In this document: piece by piece, positions 1 to 11,323 of the stretch
Layout: the number at the start of each line of letters is the position of its first letter
Position numbering within the stretch: the stretch's first letter is position 1
Position numbers and translations under genes: made by a program
NCBI RefSeq assembly: GCF_030253575.1
Contig: NC_080559.1
Span: forward strand, 35,005,001 to 35,069,000
Direction: 5' to 3'
From: Rhododendron vialii
Lineage: Eukaryota; Streptophyta; Magnoliopsida; Ericales; Ericaceae
Length of the DNA: 64,000 nucleotides
The notes under the pieces: model-generated
Databases searched by the model: none
Told to the model about the DNA's origin: nothing
What the model saw: the letters and a program-made list of their open reading frames with translations, nothing else

Positions 1-750
1 ATATGTGTTCAAAAAACACTGCATTCCTAGACTCCATGAGAGTATTCTTGTGAATATCTTGTATATCTGACTCATACACAAGAAATCGATAGGCACTGCT
101 ATCGTCTGCATAACCGATGAACACACAATCAACGGTTTTAGGGCCTATCTTCTCCTTCTTAGGAGGAGGTACAGCTACCTTCGCGAGACAACCCCATGTT
201 CGTAAGAATGTATAGGTAGGCTTCCTACCTTTAAACAATTCATACGGGGTTTTACCAACATCTTTGCGAGGTATTTTATTGAGGATATAATTAGCAGTGA
301 GAACAACATCTCCCCACATGTTCTGAGGCAACCCAGAACTGATCAACATTGCGTTCATCATATCCTTCAATGTACGATTCTTGCGCTCAGCAATACCGTT
401 AGTCTGAGGCGAATAAGGTGTCGTGGTTTCATAGATAATTCCGTGTTGGGCACAGAATTCTCCAAATGGTGACCGAAATTCACCACCACGATCGCTTCTG
501 ACCACCTTAATCTTAGCTAAGTTGATGTCCAACTTCATTCTTAACAAGAACGAGCTTTATCCAATATTATGTTCTTGCTCTCGAGCAAGTACACGTAGCA
601 ATATTTCATGTTAATATCAACAAAAAGTAACAAAGTCTTTATTGCCACATCGTATTTGGACATAACTTTGAAATCCCGCACCTCAGTGCGAATTAAGTTA
701 AATGGTTTAGTGCTTCTTTCAACTAATTGAAAAGAAGTCTTTATCACTTA
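1..750 (-). pseudogene. Ty1/copia pol fragment (integrase), broken
   Basis: Read on the minus strand, this is the integrase core and the following region of a copia-type polyprotein. Visible motifs are SDRGGEFRSPF, then YSPQTNGIAERKN (the conserved end of the integrase catalytic core), then NMWGDVVLTANYILNK and a GCLAKV block, running off the left edge. The more N-terminal part (747 down to 541) carries KYCYVYLLESK. The reading frame is broken at least twice between about 510 and 545: the stop at 541-543 is followed by continuing homology in another frame, and another shift precedes the SDRGGEF motif. It is therefore a dead copy. In an intact element this protein inserts the cDNA into the host genome. 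Family assignment is confident; the specific lineage is not. Confidence 0.9.
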
Positions 751-2441
751 AACCTTTACAACGGCAACCACTTGCCCATCCTCCTCATTTCTTAAACGAG
801 AGGAATATGTTCCCATAGGAACCACCACTGGCGCACCAGACAGTTGTGGATAAATCACTTGGGACAATACCATCACAAGTATTCCCACCATTTCCGATTT
901 CCAATTTTTTCCATTAAAACCAAATAACACGGTTTTTCCACAAACCTGATTTTCAGGATCCACTGTTTTTAACAAAGTAATTAATGTTTGAAAAATAATA
1001 CCTCAGTTTTGATTTCCCAAAACCAAACAAGACAATAGCAATCAGTGACCTACTGCCTTTATTATCCAAAACGGTAGTTTATGATATGAAAAACCTCCAC
1101 TGGGATTTACATACATAATGCAATAATTTCACAATTATGCCAAAACATTAACTGTTATGCAAGTAAAAACAAGAACAGTTTTTTTTTTTTTTTCCCTTTT
1201 CCCTGTTTCAACACGAAACAAATCATACACAATATGATTTTAAAAATTTCTCAAATCAGAAACCAATTTTATGTTCCCCATCTGCTCTTGTCCGAAACCA
1301 AGAACATGTTTTCCAACACAATTGGCCGCGCACGGTCCAAGCCGAGCAGAACATAAGCAGGATCGAGGCTGAGTGCGCCACTCCAAAGCCGTATAAATTA
1401 TTGATCCGAGGCCAAGTCGCACACGACTGACCGAGGCCGTAGCCTATCAATCACCAACATCCGTGATCGAGTCGCGCACGACTGATCTAAGCCGAAGCAA
1501 TACAGTTTCACCACAAAGCCGATTCGAGGTCGAGTCGCGCACGACTGACCGTGGCCAAACCCAAACATTTATTGTAAAGTTGACGCTGAGCATCGTGAAT
1601 TCTGGATTCATTCCATATATCACCTGTGGAAAACAAACATCCAAAGCTTCCACCAACCAAAGGTCAGATCTGATTTCTCCTGAACCAATATCAACCCATA
1701 AAAGAAAACACCGTTTTAGGCTCTAATCCACTCAAAGTAGGCCGGTCCGATCCGAACCCCTGGAACCAGAGTTCTATTAGTGCAATTAGTGCCTGGCGTT
1801 TTTGTGCAATAAACCCCTCCGGCCGAAGACTAGCGATCGGAATCTGGCTTAATATAAAATCCAAAGAACTATTAGCCAACATTCTCACTAATCAGAACAC
1901 AATTAAATACTATGGGGAAATAATCTTGTAGTCATGTATGAGACTTGGTCTCAAAACTCGAATATAGATACCACACTGTATCCAGAGTGAAATGTTAGTC
2001 CGAAAATCAAGAGTCGAAAAGAATTTAGAAAATAACCACTCACGCTACTGATTGTCCCTTTACCAACCAAATGCTCTTCGTCGGTAACCTTTCTAATGTG
2101 AATAAACTCCACTTCTGCGTTTCTATTCACATGTCCATGTATGCAATCAAGTCTCAAAAAGACAGCAGCTTAGCTAGTAAATGCTCGGTGAATCATCAAA
2201 CTAGAATACTATATTCTCTGTAATGATAAAACAAGACAATAGTTTACCCAAAGAGGACTGTTATGTATCAATCAACAATCAATCTACCGAGCAGATTGAT
2301 TAATCGCCATACACCAGTGGTACTCCACCATGGAAACTAATCTGTCATGAATATGTTCTTGCAACCCAAAAGTTAGTCCATAACAGAAACTATTTTCTGG
2401 AATTCTTTTGCCGATCAGAGATCAAGAATCTTTCTTAAGCT
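751..2441. other. Degenerate region between copia pol and LTR
   Basis: No gene could be supported here. It lies between the copia integrase fragment and an LTR in matching orientation, so it may be the decayed leader and gag of the same minus-strand element, but I recognise no gag motif, zinc knuckle or tRNA primer site. A T-run lies at about 1180-1195. A short minus-strand ORF at 1951-2157 has a weak resemblance to the end of a copia RNase H, which would be out of order. Confidence 0.4.
1407..1558. repeat. Three spaced copies of a GTCGCGCACGAC motif
   Basis: A near-palindromic motif, GTCGCRCACGACTGA, occurs at about 1415, 1470 and 1532. It is followed each time by a CGAGGCCG or AAGCCG-like tail, with a spacing of about 55-62 bases. 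The block is clearly more GC-rich than its surroundings. A related degenerate unit may lie at 1330-1380. The function is unknown; it looks like the remains of a short tandem array inside the retroelement. Confidence 0.6.
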
Positions 2442-3076
2442 TGTTGGGAAAAATTCGGCAAAAGGCAAAAAATCCAGAGAACAATTTCATTGATAACAAT
2501 TACATGATCGAAACAAATTACAAATACATAACAGTAGATAAATTGTAAGAGCGAGATACAAACAGAATTTTCAAAACCAAACCGAGTCCTGTGTGGTACC
2601 ACAGTCTCCTTAAGAAAGATTCGCCGCCTACCGTCGGTGTTGTAGGTTCGTGTTCGGCGTCTTCCTCCCAGGGTTGGCTCGGCTAAACCGCAAGCCGTCG
2701 GAACACCGCCGTCGACCGCCTTGGCGAACTGACTACCGTCTGCCTTTCTCTCTCAAAAACGAAATTCAGTATATGCAAGGATTGTGGAATTGCTTGTGTC
2801 CTGATCAAAACGGGATGCCTCAATTTATAGAGAGATGAGGGCTGAATAACTCCACACATTGAATTCTGCACAATGAATTCAGAATTTGAATTCTGCCATC
2901 AAGGAGGGAGGTTACGGGATTGATTACACCATCATGGCCAGGGGTTACGAAATCCCACAATTCAATACGTCTATTGATTGTGGGGTGTCCAGATACGACG
3001 AACCCGGGACTGGTTGCCTCGGTAGACCCGCCAAAATCCCGGTTTCATTCACCTGAAATTTCGTAAATTTCCAACA
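2442..3076 (-). mobile_element. Copia-type LTR (about 635 bp)
   Basis: The block begins TGTTGGGAAAAATTCG and ends AAATTTCCAACA. These form a terminal inverted repeat with the canonical TG...CA ends of an LTR. Read on the minus strand it has a TATA box (CTATAAATTG, about 2821-2830) in the middle, as expected of an LTR promoter. The adjacent copia integrase fragment is in the same orientation and at lower coordinates, so this fits the 5' LTR of that element. The flanking 5 bases (AAGCT and ATAAC) do not match, and no tRNA primer site was recognised next to it. A solo LTR is the alternative. Confidence 0.65.
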
Positions 3077-4980
3077 ATAACTAGGATTTCCAGTATACGT
3101 GATGCTAACTTAGACATCAGAGAGCCTTTGCCAACGAGAGGCAAATGTGCGCTCACCGTATTAATCGTATTAATTTAATTTGTTCTGCAGCCTAGGATTC
3201 CGGCGAGGAAGCACGTGAGGTTGGTCTAAATAGTGATGAGATTAATCGTAATATCACTATTGTATATCCCATACTCTATGAGATTGTATGTATATCCAAT
3301 ATATGTTAGTTTCTGCACTTAATTTTGACCAAGTACTTGACATGCATGTAGTCCCCTTTTATATTTGTTTTTTCCCAATGGAAGAAGTATATTCATTCAA
3401 AAAAGTCTATGGCATCTACATATTATCATTGGAATACAAATAAGGTCATACGATATTTACAGATTCTCATCTGAATACAGAGATATAGAGACACAACCAA
3501 ACCCTGATGATATACAAAAATAAAATAAAATAAAGAGACAATGCTGATATCTAGCGCCTAAGCAAAAGCCATCACTCATTCTACACATCGGCTTACGTGA
3601 AGCTAGTACCCAGATACCAGACACCTCTGGATAGCGAAGCTCCATATCAAAGACAACATCAAAAATCAATGGAAATCAACAACCCATCAGATTAAAATAC
3701 GGATTGAAACCAGACTAAATCCGGACAAAAATCGGACTAAATCCGAACAAAACCGGACTAAATCAGGACAAAAATGAAATAAAACAAATATACACTCTCC
3801 TCCGTCATTGAGCAGCCCTTCTCTTGCCTAGCCCACTACCGATCAAAACTCACTAAGTGGGTGACTCAAGAAGCCACTGGCGACCACGCGGCTGCAAACC
3901 CAAAAGCGGTGCGACAGTGAGCGGAGCGGCGGTGAATGGTAAGCGGTTTGGGTGGAGAAGCGGAAGGGAACACCAGATCTGAAGGCAGATATTGATTCCT
4001 TCCCTCCCGCCGCCCAAAGTTGGTTATAAACTCCAAGGGGAGGGAGGGGAAGAAGAAGAGAAAGTGTGACAGCTGTTTTAGGGTTAGAGAAATGTGCTCC
4101 TATATATATATATATATATATTTTTGGCGATGGAGGTACCCTTTTGGGCTAGTTATAGTCCCCATATATAGTCAAGTCCAAATCCTCACATCCGGTTATA
4201 TAAGCTAGATAAGGACATTACGGACTCGGATGCCACTAGCTCCCAAGTACATATATATATCAGACATCTCAATAACCAATTAAAGCACGTTTTGTCAAAT
4301 GGTGTGCCGCCCAATTCCAAGTCAAGTGCACTAAACTACAGTCTACATTGCGTGTCTAATGTCTTCAAAAATGACTTGTGCCATTGCCAAACAGTTGTTT
4401 CTTTTCCCGAATAGAATTGACAAAACTGTCACCATATCCAAAGCTTTGTGCAAACATAACAGCTTCTCTAGTACCAAAACCCTAAATCTTTTGGATCAGC
4501 TAGCCCAACAACAAAGAACTGTACTCGTTTCTAATTCTTTTGATTCGCTGTTGTGACCATATTTAAGTTCCATATGTCTTTGATACCATTATGAAATTTC
4601 ACATCACCAATGCATTAGTTACATAACAGATGGTACCCAGAGACTTGGAATTCCGTATACTTATAGTGTGCCTCTGGCTTCATACACCTCTAATCTTCCC
4701 ATTTCCGAGGAGGACTCGTGTGCTTACAAATTAATGTGCAATACTTGATGCCTCTATATAACTTGATTTTGTAGTATTGTCTAAGGTATTTTACCTTCTG
4801 TTTGGACCTTAAATTTTACAAAGGATTTCATTGTTAAACAAAATACTAAAAAGCAAGGGATTTTCATCGAGAAATCTAAGCTGTGTTTTGTCTTTGCTTT
4901 CACAAATACCTCCAAAGATTCAATATCTAGGTACAACTTAGTAAGCTTCTTCTTTTTTGATGAATCAGACTTTTATCAGC
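3077..4980. other. Intergenic, no gene recognised
   Basis: This stretch has no convincing coding exon. It holds short repeats of a CGGACTAAATCCG-type unit (about 3715-3780), a GC-richer block at about 3800-4070 that resembles a decayed 5' exon or promoter, and a (TA)n microsatellite at 4100-4121. The short ORFs have no recognisable family. Confidence 0.5.
4100..4121. repeat. (TA)n microsatellite
   Basis: About ten TA dinucleotides lie between CTCC and TTTTTGG. A shorter TATATA stretch lies at about 4248-4258. Confidence 0.9.
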
Positions 4981-6060
4981 TGTCTGCAAAAGGTCTGACT
5001 GTTCTTATGAAGAAGTTCCGTTCAAAAAAAAAAATTTCTTGTGAAGAAGTTGCATTTGCTTTCTCTGATTTTATATCTATTTCATTCAACATGAAATCTT
5101 GGATACAATTTAGGACACCATATACGTCTTTTTATTTTTTTAAGCTAATCAGGCCTGCCCAAGTAGCTCACAAGCAACTCAATCAGGCCTGCACAAGCAG
5201 TTCACTTAGGCATGCTTGGTCTTTTATTACGCAAAAAAAGAGGGCACAAGTTCCAAGAATTCATTTTGTCTTAAATCTTCTTGCATGAGGAACCAACTTA
5301 GAAATTTCAAGGGCCCACAAAGGACGAAAAGTAGCTGAAAAGTCTTGTGATTGGTGAAAAAATTTCGGCCTTTAACATTAAAAGTCTCAAGATTCCCCTT
5401 TTGGCAAATACCTAGGCAAAAAGAGGCAATTCAGGCCTGAAATAGTTGCTTTCATGCCCCTAGACGAAATCTTGGAGTAAGGTGCAAGACATGGACACGT
5501 GGCAATCATGCATTGATGAAGCCCAAGCAGCTCAAGCCTAGAGGGACACATGGCAGCCATGCATGAAGGCAAGTGGAAGCAGCTCAAGGCCTGGAGTTGC
5601 TGCCTATAAATACCATAATTGAAGGCAAAAAACAAGTCCCCGACCATACAAACCCAAAGCTTATGCAAATTATCTTTCAATTATCTTTACTTTTTCACAG
5701 AGTATTTTATCTTTCAGTCTAATCCAGCCCAGCCTAGATTTTATTTTCTTTCATTTTCTTGTACCCAAACTTTGTTAAACCATTAACGAAGTTCATTTAC
5801 TTTTATTGTCCAGTCCTACTTTTTCTTCCAATTTTCCACAACGGTTGAAAAATTTGAAGTCTTTATCCTGCAAAGGCAAACCGCGAACCACCATACGGCC
5901 TTACCCCTTAGGTCGTACACAATTGATCTAGAAGAAGTCATATTAGAGGCATCCGGGCCTTAACACGAATTCGGACGACAATCCAATTCTAGCATGCCCG
6001 CATCAAGCCTAGAACTGCACCATTCGCGGTTCCTAGGCCAATTTTTAACATTTGCGAACA
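4981..6060 (+). mobile_element. LTR-like block with internal TATA promoter, boundaries uncertain
   Basis: The sequence looks like a retrotransposon LTR. Repeated AATCAGGCCTGC-type units lie at about 5146-5200. A compact TATA box (CCTATAAATACC, about 5603-5614) sits in a CA/GT-rich promoter-like context, followed by a presumed transcribed stretch. Possible ends are TGTCTGCAAA at 4981 and TTTGCGAACA at 6060, which match as an inverted repeat at 8 of 10 positions. No target-site duplication and no second copy are present in the window, so this is an inference from structure only. The TRIM-like element begins about 20 bases downstream. Confidence 0.35.
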
Positions 6061-6081
6061 TACAGAACCACGTAAGATCTT

Positions 6082-6720
6082 TGCATCATACTTTTCTATT
6101 TGCTTGATCATGTTAACAGAACCACGTAATATTTTTAACATTTGTTACCTTGTTGGTTAATTTCTAAGTCACCAAGTTCTGTAGCACATATAAAGGCATG
6201 TTAGGGTTATGGTTTATACAATTATTTCACTTTTTTTTCTTCACATGGTATCAAAGCTATAAGATCTAGGCCTTGTGGAATTTTCGCTCTCAGCGGGCGG
6301 CCAAAACTTCATTGTCGTCTACCGGGTACTCATAGTAACATGTTACTGGCTCGCTCATTCGGATTCACCTCAAATCTCTTCGTCATGGCTTCCCTTGCTC
6401 ATGGCTGTTCTTTGGCTCTCCTAGTTCAATTTTCTTGGCTTGGCTTGGCTTGGCTTGGCATGACTGCTCCTAGTTTCTTTTTGCTTGAATGTTTCTAACT
6501 TCTCTTTGCTTTTTCAAACTCAAGTTGGTAGACCTACTTGAGTTTGAGGGGATGTATTTTCTAGGTTTCAATATTATATTTTCTGTTTAGGCTAGGTTAA
6601 TATTTATGTTTCCTTGTCAGTTAGTTTCTTAGTTACTAAGTCTTGTAGCATATATAAAGGAGTGTTAGGGTTATGGTTTATACACAATCAATAATACATT
6701 CTTTTTTCCTTTTTTTCACA
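6082..6720 (+). mobile_element. TRIM-like miniature LTR retrotransposon
   Basis: Two short direct terminal repeats are present, about 6082-6245 and 6553-6720, sharing a TAAAGG...GTTAGGGTTATGG core and both ending TTTCACA or TTCACA. The first is followed directly by TGGTATCAAAGC (6246-6257), one mismatch from the initiator-methionine tRNA primer site TGGTATCAGAGC. The second is preceded by a purine-rich tract, GAGTTTGAGGGGA, and starts with TG. The interior of about 300 bases has no ORF and includes a (TTGGC)n run near 6436-6460. This is the architecture of terminal-repeat retrotransposons in miniature: primer site, polypurine tract and short repeats without genes. Flanks ATCTT and ATTCT are similar but not identical. 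The sequence after 6720 may carry a weak copia gag remnant, so the second repeat could instead be the 5' LTR of a longer element. Confidence 0.7.
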
Positions 6721-7100
6721 ATTCTTTGTGCGATCGTGTGTTGGTTTGTGTCGATTCCAATTACCACGACAGAATGACCGTGAGTGAAGAATACCTTGAA
6801 ACTGTTTAAGAAGTCAAGTGGGGTATTATCAGTTGGCTGGAATTTCAGTGGTGATGATTCGAATGGGTGGACTTCAATTTCTACTTGGGAGTCGTCCACT
6901 ATGCTTGGTCATCACGGGAGAAGACTATAATTCATGGAAGAATGTGGAATAAAATTTCGTTTGCACGAAGTACAGATTTTCACCCGGATACATGAGAAGT
7001 TTTCAGAGCGCTGCAATACGTACAGATTTCTAGGAACAAGCAGCGAGCATAGATGGGATTTGGACCCGTCATGAGTCCCACGGAGAACCACTTATTTTGT
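6721..7100. other. Possible copia gag remnant
   Basis: No intact ORF is present. On the plus strand a stretch at about 6900-6945 reads like the start of a copia gag domain (a TGEDYNSW-type run), but it stops soon after. It is reported as weak similarity only. Confidence 0.25.
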
Positions 7101-7255
7101 TCAAAACGTCTTGTTTAAGCTCTCTGCGAAAAATCACCGAAACTTTGCTTCAGAAAATAGACCTGTATTTTGAAGCGAAGTTGGGTGTTCCGTAAATTCC
7201 TTACCAATATCCAAATAAGCTGATTTTTCACAGAGACTTCAAACAAGACGTGCAA
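7100..7255. mobile_element. Foldback/MITE-like inverted repeat
   Basis: The outer arms CGTCTTGTTT...GCGAAAAATCA (about 7107-7137) and TGATTTTTCACAGAG...AACAAGACG (about 7222-7252) are reverse complements with few mismatches. A second inner inverted pair (ACTTTGCTTC and GAAGCGAAGTT) sits nearer the centre. There is no coding capacity. The layout resembles the larger hairpin at 22641-23013 and may belong to the same broad group. Confidence 0.6.
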
Positions 7256-7583
7256 AGTTGATCAAATCTGTACTTGTAGACTTTCCGTTATCATCATTTC
7301 CAGCGCCAGGGTCTTCTCAGCCCACTTCCAAATTGTTGGGTCTTTGTTGTTTTGTTGGGTCTCTGCCAATTTGTTCTTAGTTTTGTTTTGGTCGTTGGAT
7401 CGTGGATGACAAGCTTATGGTTGTACCAGGCTATTGGATATCAATGAAGTTTCCACGTCCTAAAACAAAAAAGACAAATTCTACAAACTGCCCAGTGGAC
7501 ATCGCAGAGTATGCTTCACGCCCCCAAATAGCAGTACGGCGCAGCAGGTGTCAACTTTTTTAAAATTATACTCCGTATTATAT

Positions 7584-7857
7584 TGTTATCCATCAACTCA
7601 TTTAATAGCTTAAACTATTAGATAGCCAACTTCATTATTTATATTCTCAACACATCCCTTCATGTATAGCCAAATTCTCTTTCATAAGCGAGCTAAACAC
7701 GTATAAATTTTAATCATAATGTAGGCGAATTTAATTGTGAGGTTTGAGCACATGATCTATTATTTGCTCTGATACCATATTTGATTGTTAACCACCAATT
7801 CATCTAAAAATTTAACTACTAAAGAAGGGCAAGTTTATTATCTATATATTCTCAACA
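7584..7857 (-). mobile_element. SMART-like very small LTR retrotransposon
   Basis: Read on the minus strand, two direct repeats of about 72 bases (7857-7786 and 7654-7584) both start with TGTTGAGAATAT (the second as TGTGTTGAGAAT) and end GGTTAACA or GGATAACA. Eight bases after the first lies a perfect TGGTATCAGAGC (plus-strand 7766-7777), the primer site for initiator-methionine tRNA. Just before the second lies a purine tract (GAAGGGA). The total is only about 274 bases, with no ORF. This matches small LTR elements that must move with proteins from larger relatives. The flanking 5-base duplication is not clear. Confidence 0.75.
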
Positions 7858-9797
7858 ATTACTATTGGTTCATTTTCAAAGAGAAAAATATAAAAATTAT
7901 AATACAATCTTTTTAAAAAATCACTAAAGAAAAAAAAATTCAAAACATACAGACTTTTGAATTATATTTATCTTCATCAACTTTTTATTTTGGTTCATAC
8001 TTTTTTATTTTCCTGGTTCTTCTTATCGAGTTGAATTGATAATGCAAAAAAACTTACACAAATTTACCAAAAGCAAAAAATTTTAATAAACAAATAAACT
8101 GAAAGACTATTAAGTTAAAATTAACAAATGCAAAAAATTGTTGTTGACGAGTTGTTAGTTGTTTGCACTAACTAATAAGTTCTTAAAAAATGTCAAGTTG
8201 TTTTCACTAATGAATAAATTGTAAATAAGTAAGTGAGTGAAAATTTGTTCAAAAATATTAAGTTGTTTTCACTGACCAATAAATTGTTGTCAAATATCAA
8301 GTTTTTTCTATTACAACAACCTATAAAGCTATATAACTTGTTGCTTGGTAACTAAAATGCCATAACTTGTTGCCTAAAATTATTGGTGGAAACACAAGCT
8401 TAGTTAAAAATGTTTAGATCGGACAAAACCAAACTATTTACCCCTAAATTTAAGTTTTGCGTGAGAATCAGAGGATTATTGGTTGATTTGATTGGTCTAT
8501 TTGAAAGTAAACCGGAGAGAGAGAGGGGGGAAAGTAAACCGGAGAGAGAGAGGGGGGGGAAGAGAGAGTACAGAAGATGAAGGATAATATTGTCATTTAG
8601 AAAAGTTTAAAAGAGTACACCCTGACCATTTGGAAAATTGTGCTGGTAGAACAATAAAGTAGTACAACTTTTTCGTACGTGACCCGTTCAAAATGACGAG
8701 AAAGAGGTAGTTTATGTCTCATCGGAGATGCCCAGTGGGCGGTCCCTAGAAGGATCCATTTATGAATTCAAGCTAAATTTAAACATATGAGTATTTGGCT
8801 CGATAGATTCGTGAATAAATGAGTCATTCTGTAAATAATAAATACATAGGGGTACGTTAATAAATATTCAAAAATATGTTATATAAGTTATTGTCAATAT
8901 AGATATGTCACAAGTTTTATATAGTATCATTGCATCAAAAAGAAAACCTTTCAGGTGAGATATGAAAATTTAGGGTTACATTAAATTGTATATAATTCTT
9001 CCATGGAACAATTCAAACGAGACATTGAGTAAATTTGGAGCTGCTATCACATTCTTCTAGCTAAGGTTTTCTCGGCAAGGATTAGAGAGGTATTAGTAAC
9101 ATACTTCATCTTCCCTTCTTCCATTTAAACTCTACGTAGCTTGCTTTTTCTAGGTAATTGTTTTTCAAAGCTCGAAACTTCATGAGCCTAAGCTCATACT
9201 TGGAAGCTCTAGATTGGCTTGTATATTTCATAAGCCAAGTCAAATTTCTCACAAACACAAAACTTCAAGTTCAAGCCAAGCTTGAACACTGGTAACAAGG
9301 AGTCAAGCCAAGTCTAAGTAATGCTGTGTTTGGCTTGTTTGGCTCGATTAGCACTCCTACCTGTAGCCTGGTTGAAAAGTCTATACCGACAGGTAGGTGT
9401 CAAACATAAGCTTGTTCGGTTGGTGATTCTAGTTTTGGACTTTTCTTTTTGCGCACGATTTTCAATAAAAAAAATTCTTAATTATTGTTCTCATTTCTCT
9501 TTATATCTCTCTCTACTCATTACCTTAAATCCAAAACCAAAATCTATAATACAATTTGCGACGGTATGGTGGCCCACACATTTTCCTTCATAAATCTTGA
9601 CCGTTTGCTTAACACACATTTCCTTGCACAAATCTTCACCCTTCATTCAACCATTGGCATTGAATGGCTCAGACTGATTTCATCCGACGATTGAAAGTGA
9701 TATTTTCCATTTTTGGAAATGATTTTTTCAGTTTGAATGTTAAATTTTTGAAAATATTCAGTCACTTAATTTACGCGAATCTTGATTGGCATGCAGG
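7858..9797. other. AT-rich intergenic with short degenerate tandem repeats
   Basis: No gene was recognised. About 8148-8300 contains three imperfect copies of a unit around AAGTTGTTTTCACTAA...AATAAATTG, spaced 55-70 bases apart. About 8504-8562 is a two-copy direct repeat of AAAGTAAACCGGAGAGAGAG followed by a G-run. The remainder is low-complexity AT-rich DNA. Confidence 0.6.
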
Positions 9798-10022
9798 CAA
9801 ATACATATACAAAGATTTGATTGGGTGAAAGAATATTGGAACAGATTTTTTGGTAATGATTTTTACGGGATATATTGGCAAATACATATACAAAGACTTG
9901 ATTGGGAAGCTTGATTTTTGGTAATAATTTTTTATTGCCGATTTTTGGTCAAATACATATATACAAGCACTTGATTGTGAAGCTTGATTTTTGGTAATGA
10001 TTTTTGATTGCCGATTTTTGGG
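9798..10022. repeat. Three-copy degenerate tandem repeat, period about 72-80
   Basis: Copies start at about 9798, 9878 and 9950, each beginning CAAATACATATA. The following unit is TTGATTG...AAGCTTGATTTTTGG plus a GGTAATGATTTTT and TTGCCGATTTTTGG tail. The second and third copies are the most similar. No ORF spans them. Confidence 0.8.
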
Positions 10023-10369
10023 TAGGGGATATAATGACAGATTGAACAGAACATCACCTGCTTGGAGGAAAAAATGGGGGAAAATGTATCCCCTCTTATT
10101 ACCCCAGATGATAGGAGGGAAACTTATCCCAATTGACAGTCACAAAAGTACTACACGGGACAAGTCACAAAAAAAGACACTCTCTGCTCTAGATCAACTT
10201 CTATCTTACTCAGCTAAACAAAGAAAACTTTCTAGCTTACAGACAAATAATCTAAGTTGCAGAAAACAGTTTTCTTTGTTTTCAAGACAAACCTAACAAC
10301 TGGTAATACAACCAGAAGTCACAGAGATCATTGTTGCACAAGAACTGTTGCGAACGCAATCTGCCTCAC

Positions 10370-10451
10370 CAATTTGTGGCACCATCTGCATCACGGGATT
10401 GGTAGAAGTCATTTGGCCGTACAATGTTTACATCCTCAAATTCATTGTCAT
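10370..10451 (-). CDS. Candidate orphan coding exon (unrecognised)
   Basis: On the minus strand a good acceptor (T-rich tract then TTACAG) precedes an 82-base segment that ends at a possible donor (ATTG followed by GTGAGG). The open frame reads DNEFEDVNIVRPNDFYQS and continues with RDADGATN, which looks like protein rather than random sequence. I do not recognise the family and could not find neighbouring exons, so it may be a fragment of a decayed gene or a false positive. Confidence 0.25.
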
Positions 10452-11323
10452 CTGTAATCAAAAAAAAGGTAAAGTGAATCTAAAAATTGCAGTAATCCTG
10501 GGTCAAATACACATGACAACATACTTAACGACTGACAACTGTCATGGATTTGGCTACAAAACTGAAGCAAAATGTCAACCCAAAGTGCATAAATCCTATG
10601 CATGAATAAGGCTGTGGTTGGATCATGGATTAGAGGAGCAATTCTTAACTTTTTCTGCTACCTGGTGTGACGGCCAGCTTAGGAGAAAGTTATGGGGGAA
10701 AAAAAGGTCAAAGAAGATAACGAAGGCAAGGAAAGAAACAGGTACTCTATCCGAAATCTAATTAACAAAGCTTATAACCAACATACATGTACCATGAATC
10801 TACTAAACTTTAGTTTCCGTTTCTGATATTAGTCTGCTACTGTTTCTCAGTATCAAAGAAGCTTGAAGCTTAGATTGTTTCACTCGGATTAGAATAATTA
10901 GATAGAACTCAATTTCGAATATTGGGTCATTTCGCAGAACCAATGGAGCCTTGGCCGAATGGAACAGGAAACCACTTGCACCGATAACCATTAGAACAGA
11001 TGAATTCCTACTGAAGAAAGGACACAAAAGCTGGAACTCAAAAAAAATTCAAACTGTGCTAAAATTCAAACTCAACTACTAAGGGCACTAATACTACAAG
11101 CCGTCGGCTCAAATAGGATCCCCCAAGACTGAGTTCCACTGGGGAATGGTTGGGTTTGAATTTTCTTCTGCTTTTCTTAGTACGTTCTTCGTGGTAGTGT
11201 CTCTTTCTTTGACGATAGGGGAGAGGGGGCGTGGACCAAAAAAATCTGCTATTATTCCAATAAAAGAAGTTAACCAATAATGTGATTATGAAAAACTAGT
11301 ACTACTACTATTACATATTCGTA
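10452..11323. other. Intergenic downstream of the acyltransferase gene
   Basis: Apart from the candidate exon just to its left, I see no supportable gene. The stretch should include the 3' untranslated region of the minus-strand acyltransferase next to 11324. Short minus-strand ORFs at 10803-11277 have no family resemblance. Confidence 0.5.

Noticed and set aside
1951-2157. Possible copia RNase H end on the minus strand
   Set aside because: Similarity is weak and the position would be upstream of integrase, in the wrong order.
8500-8565. Possible G-quadruplex-like direct repeat
   Set aside because: G-runs are interrupted by GA units and the copy number is two; too little to claim more than a short repeat.
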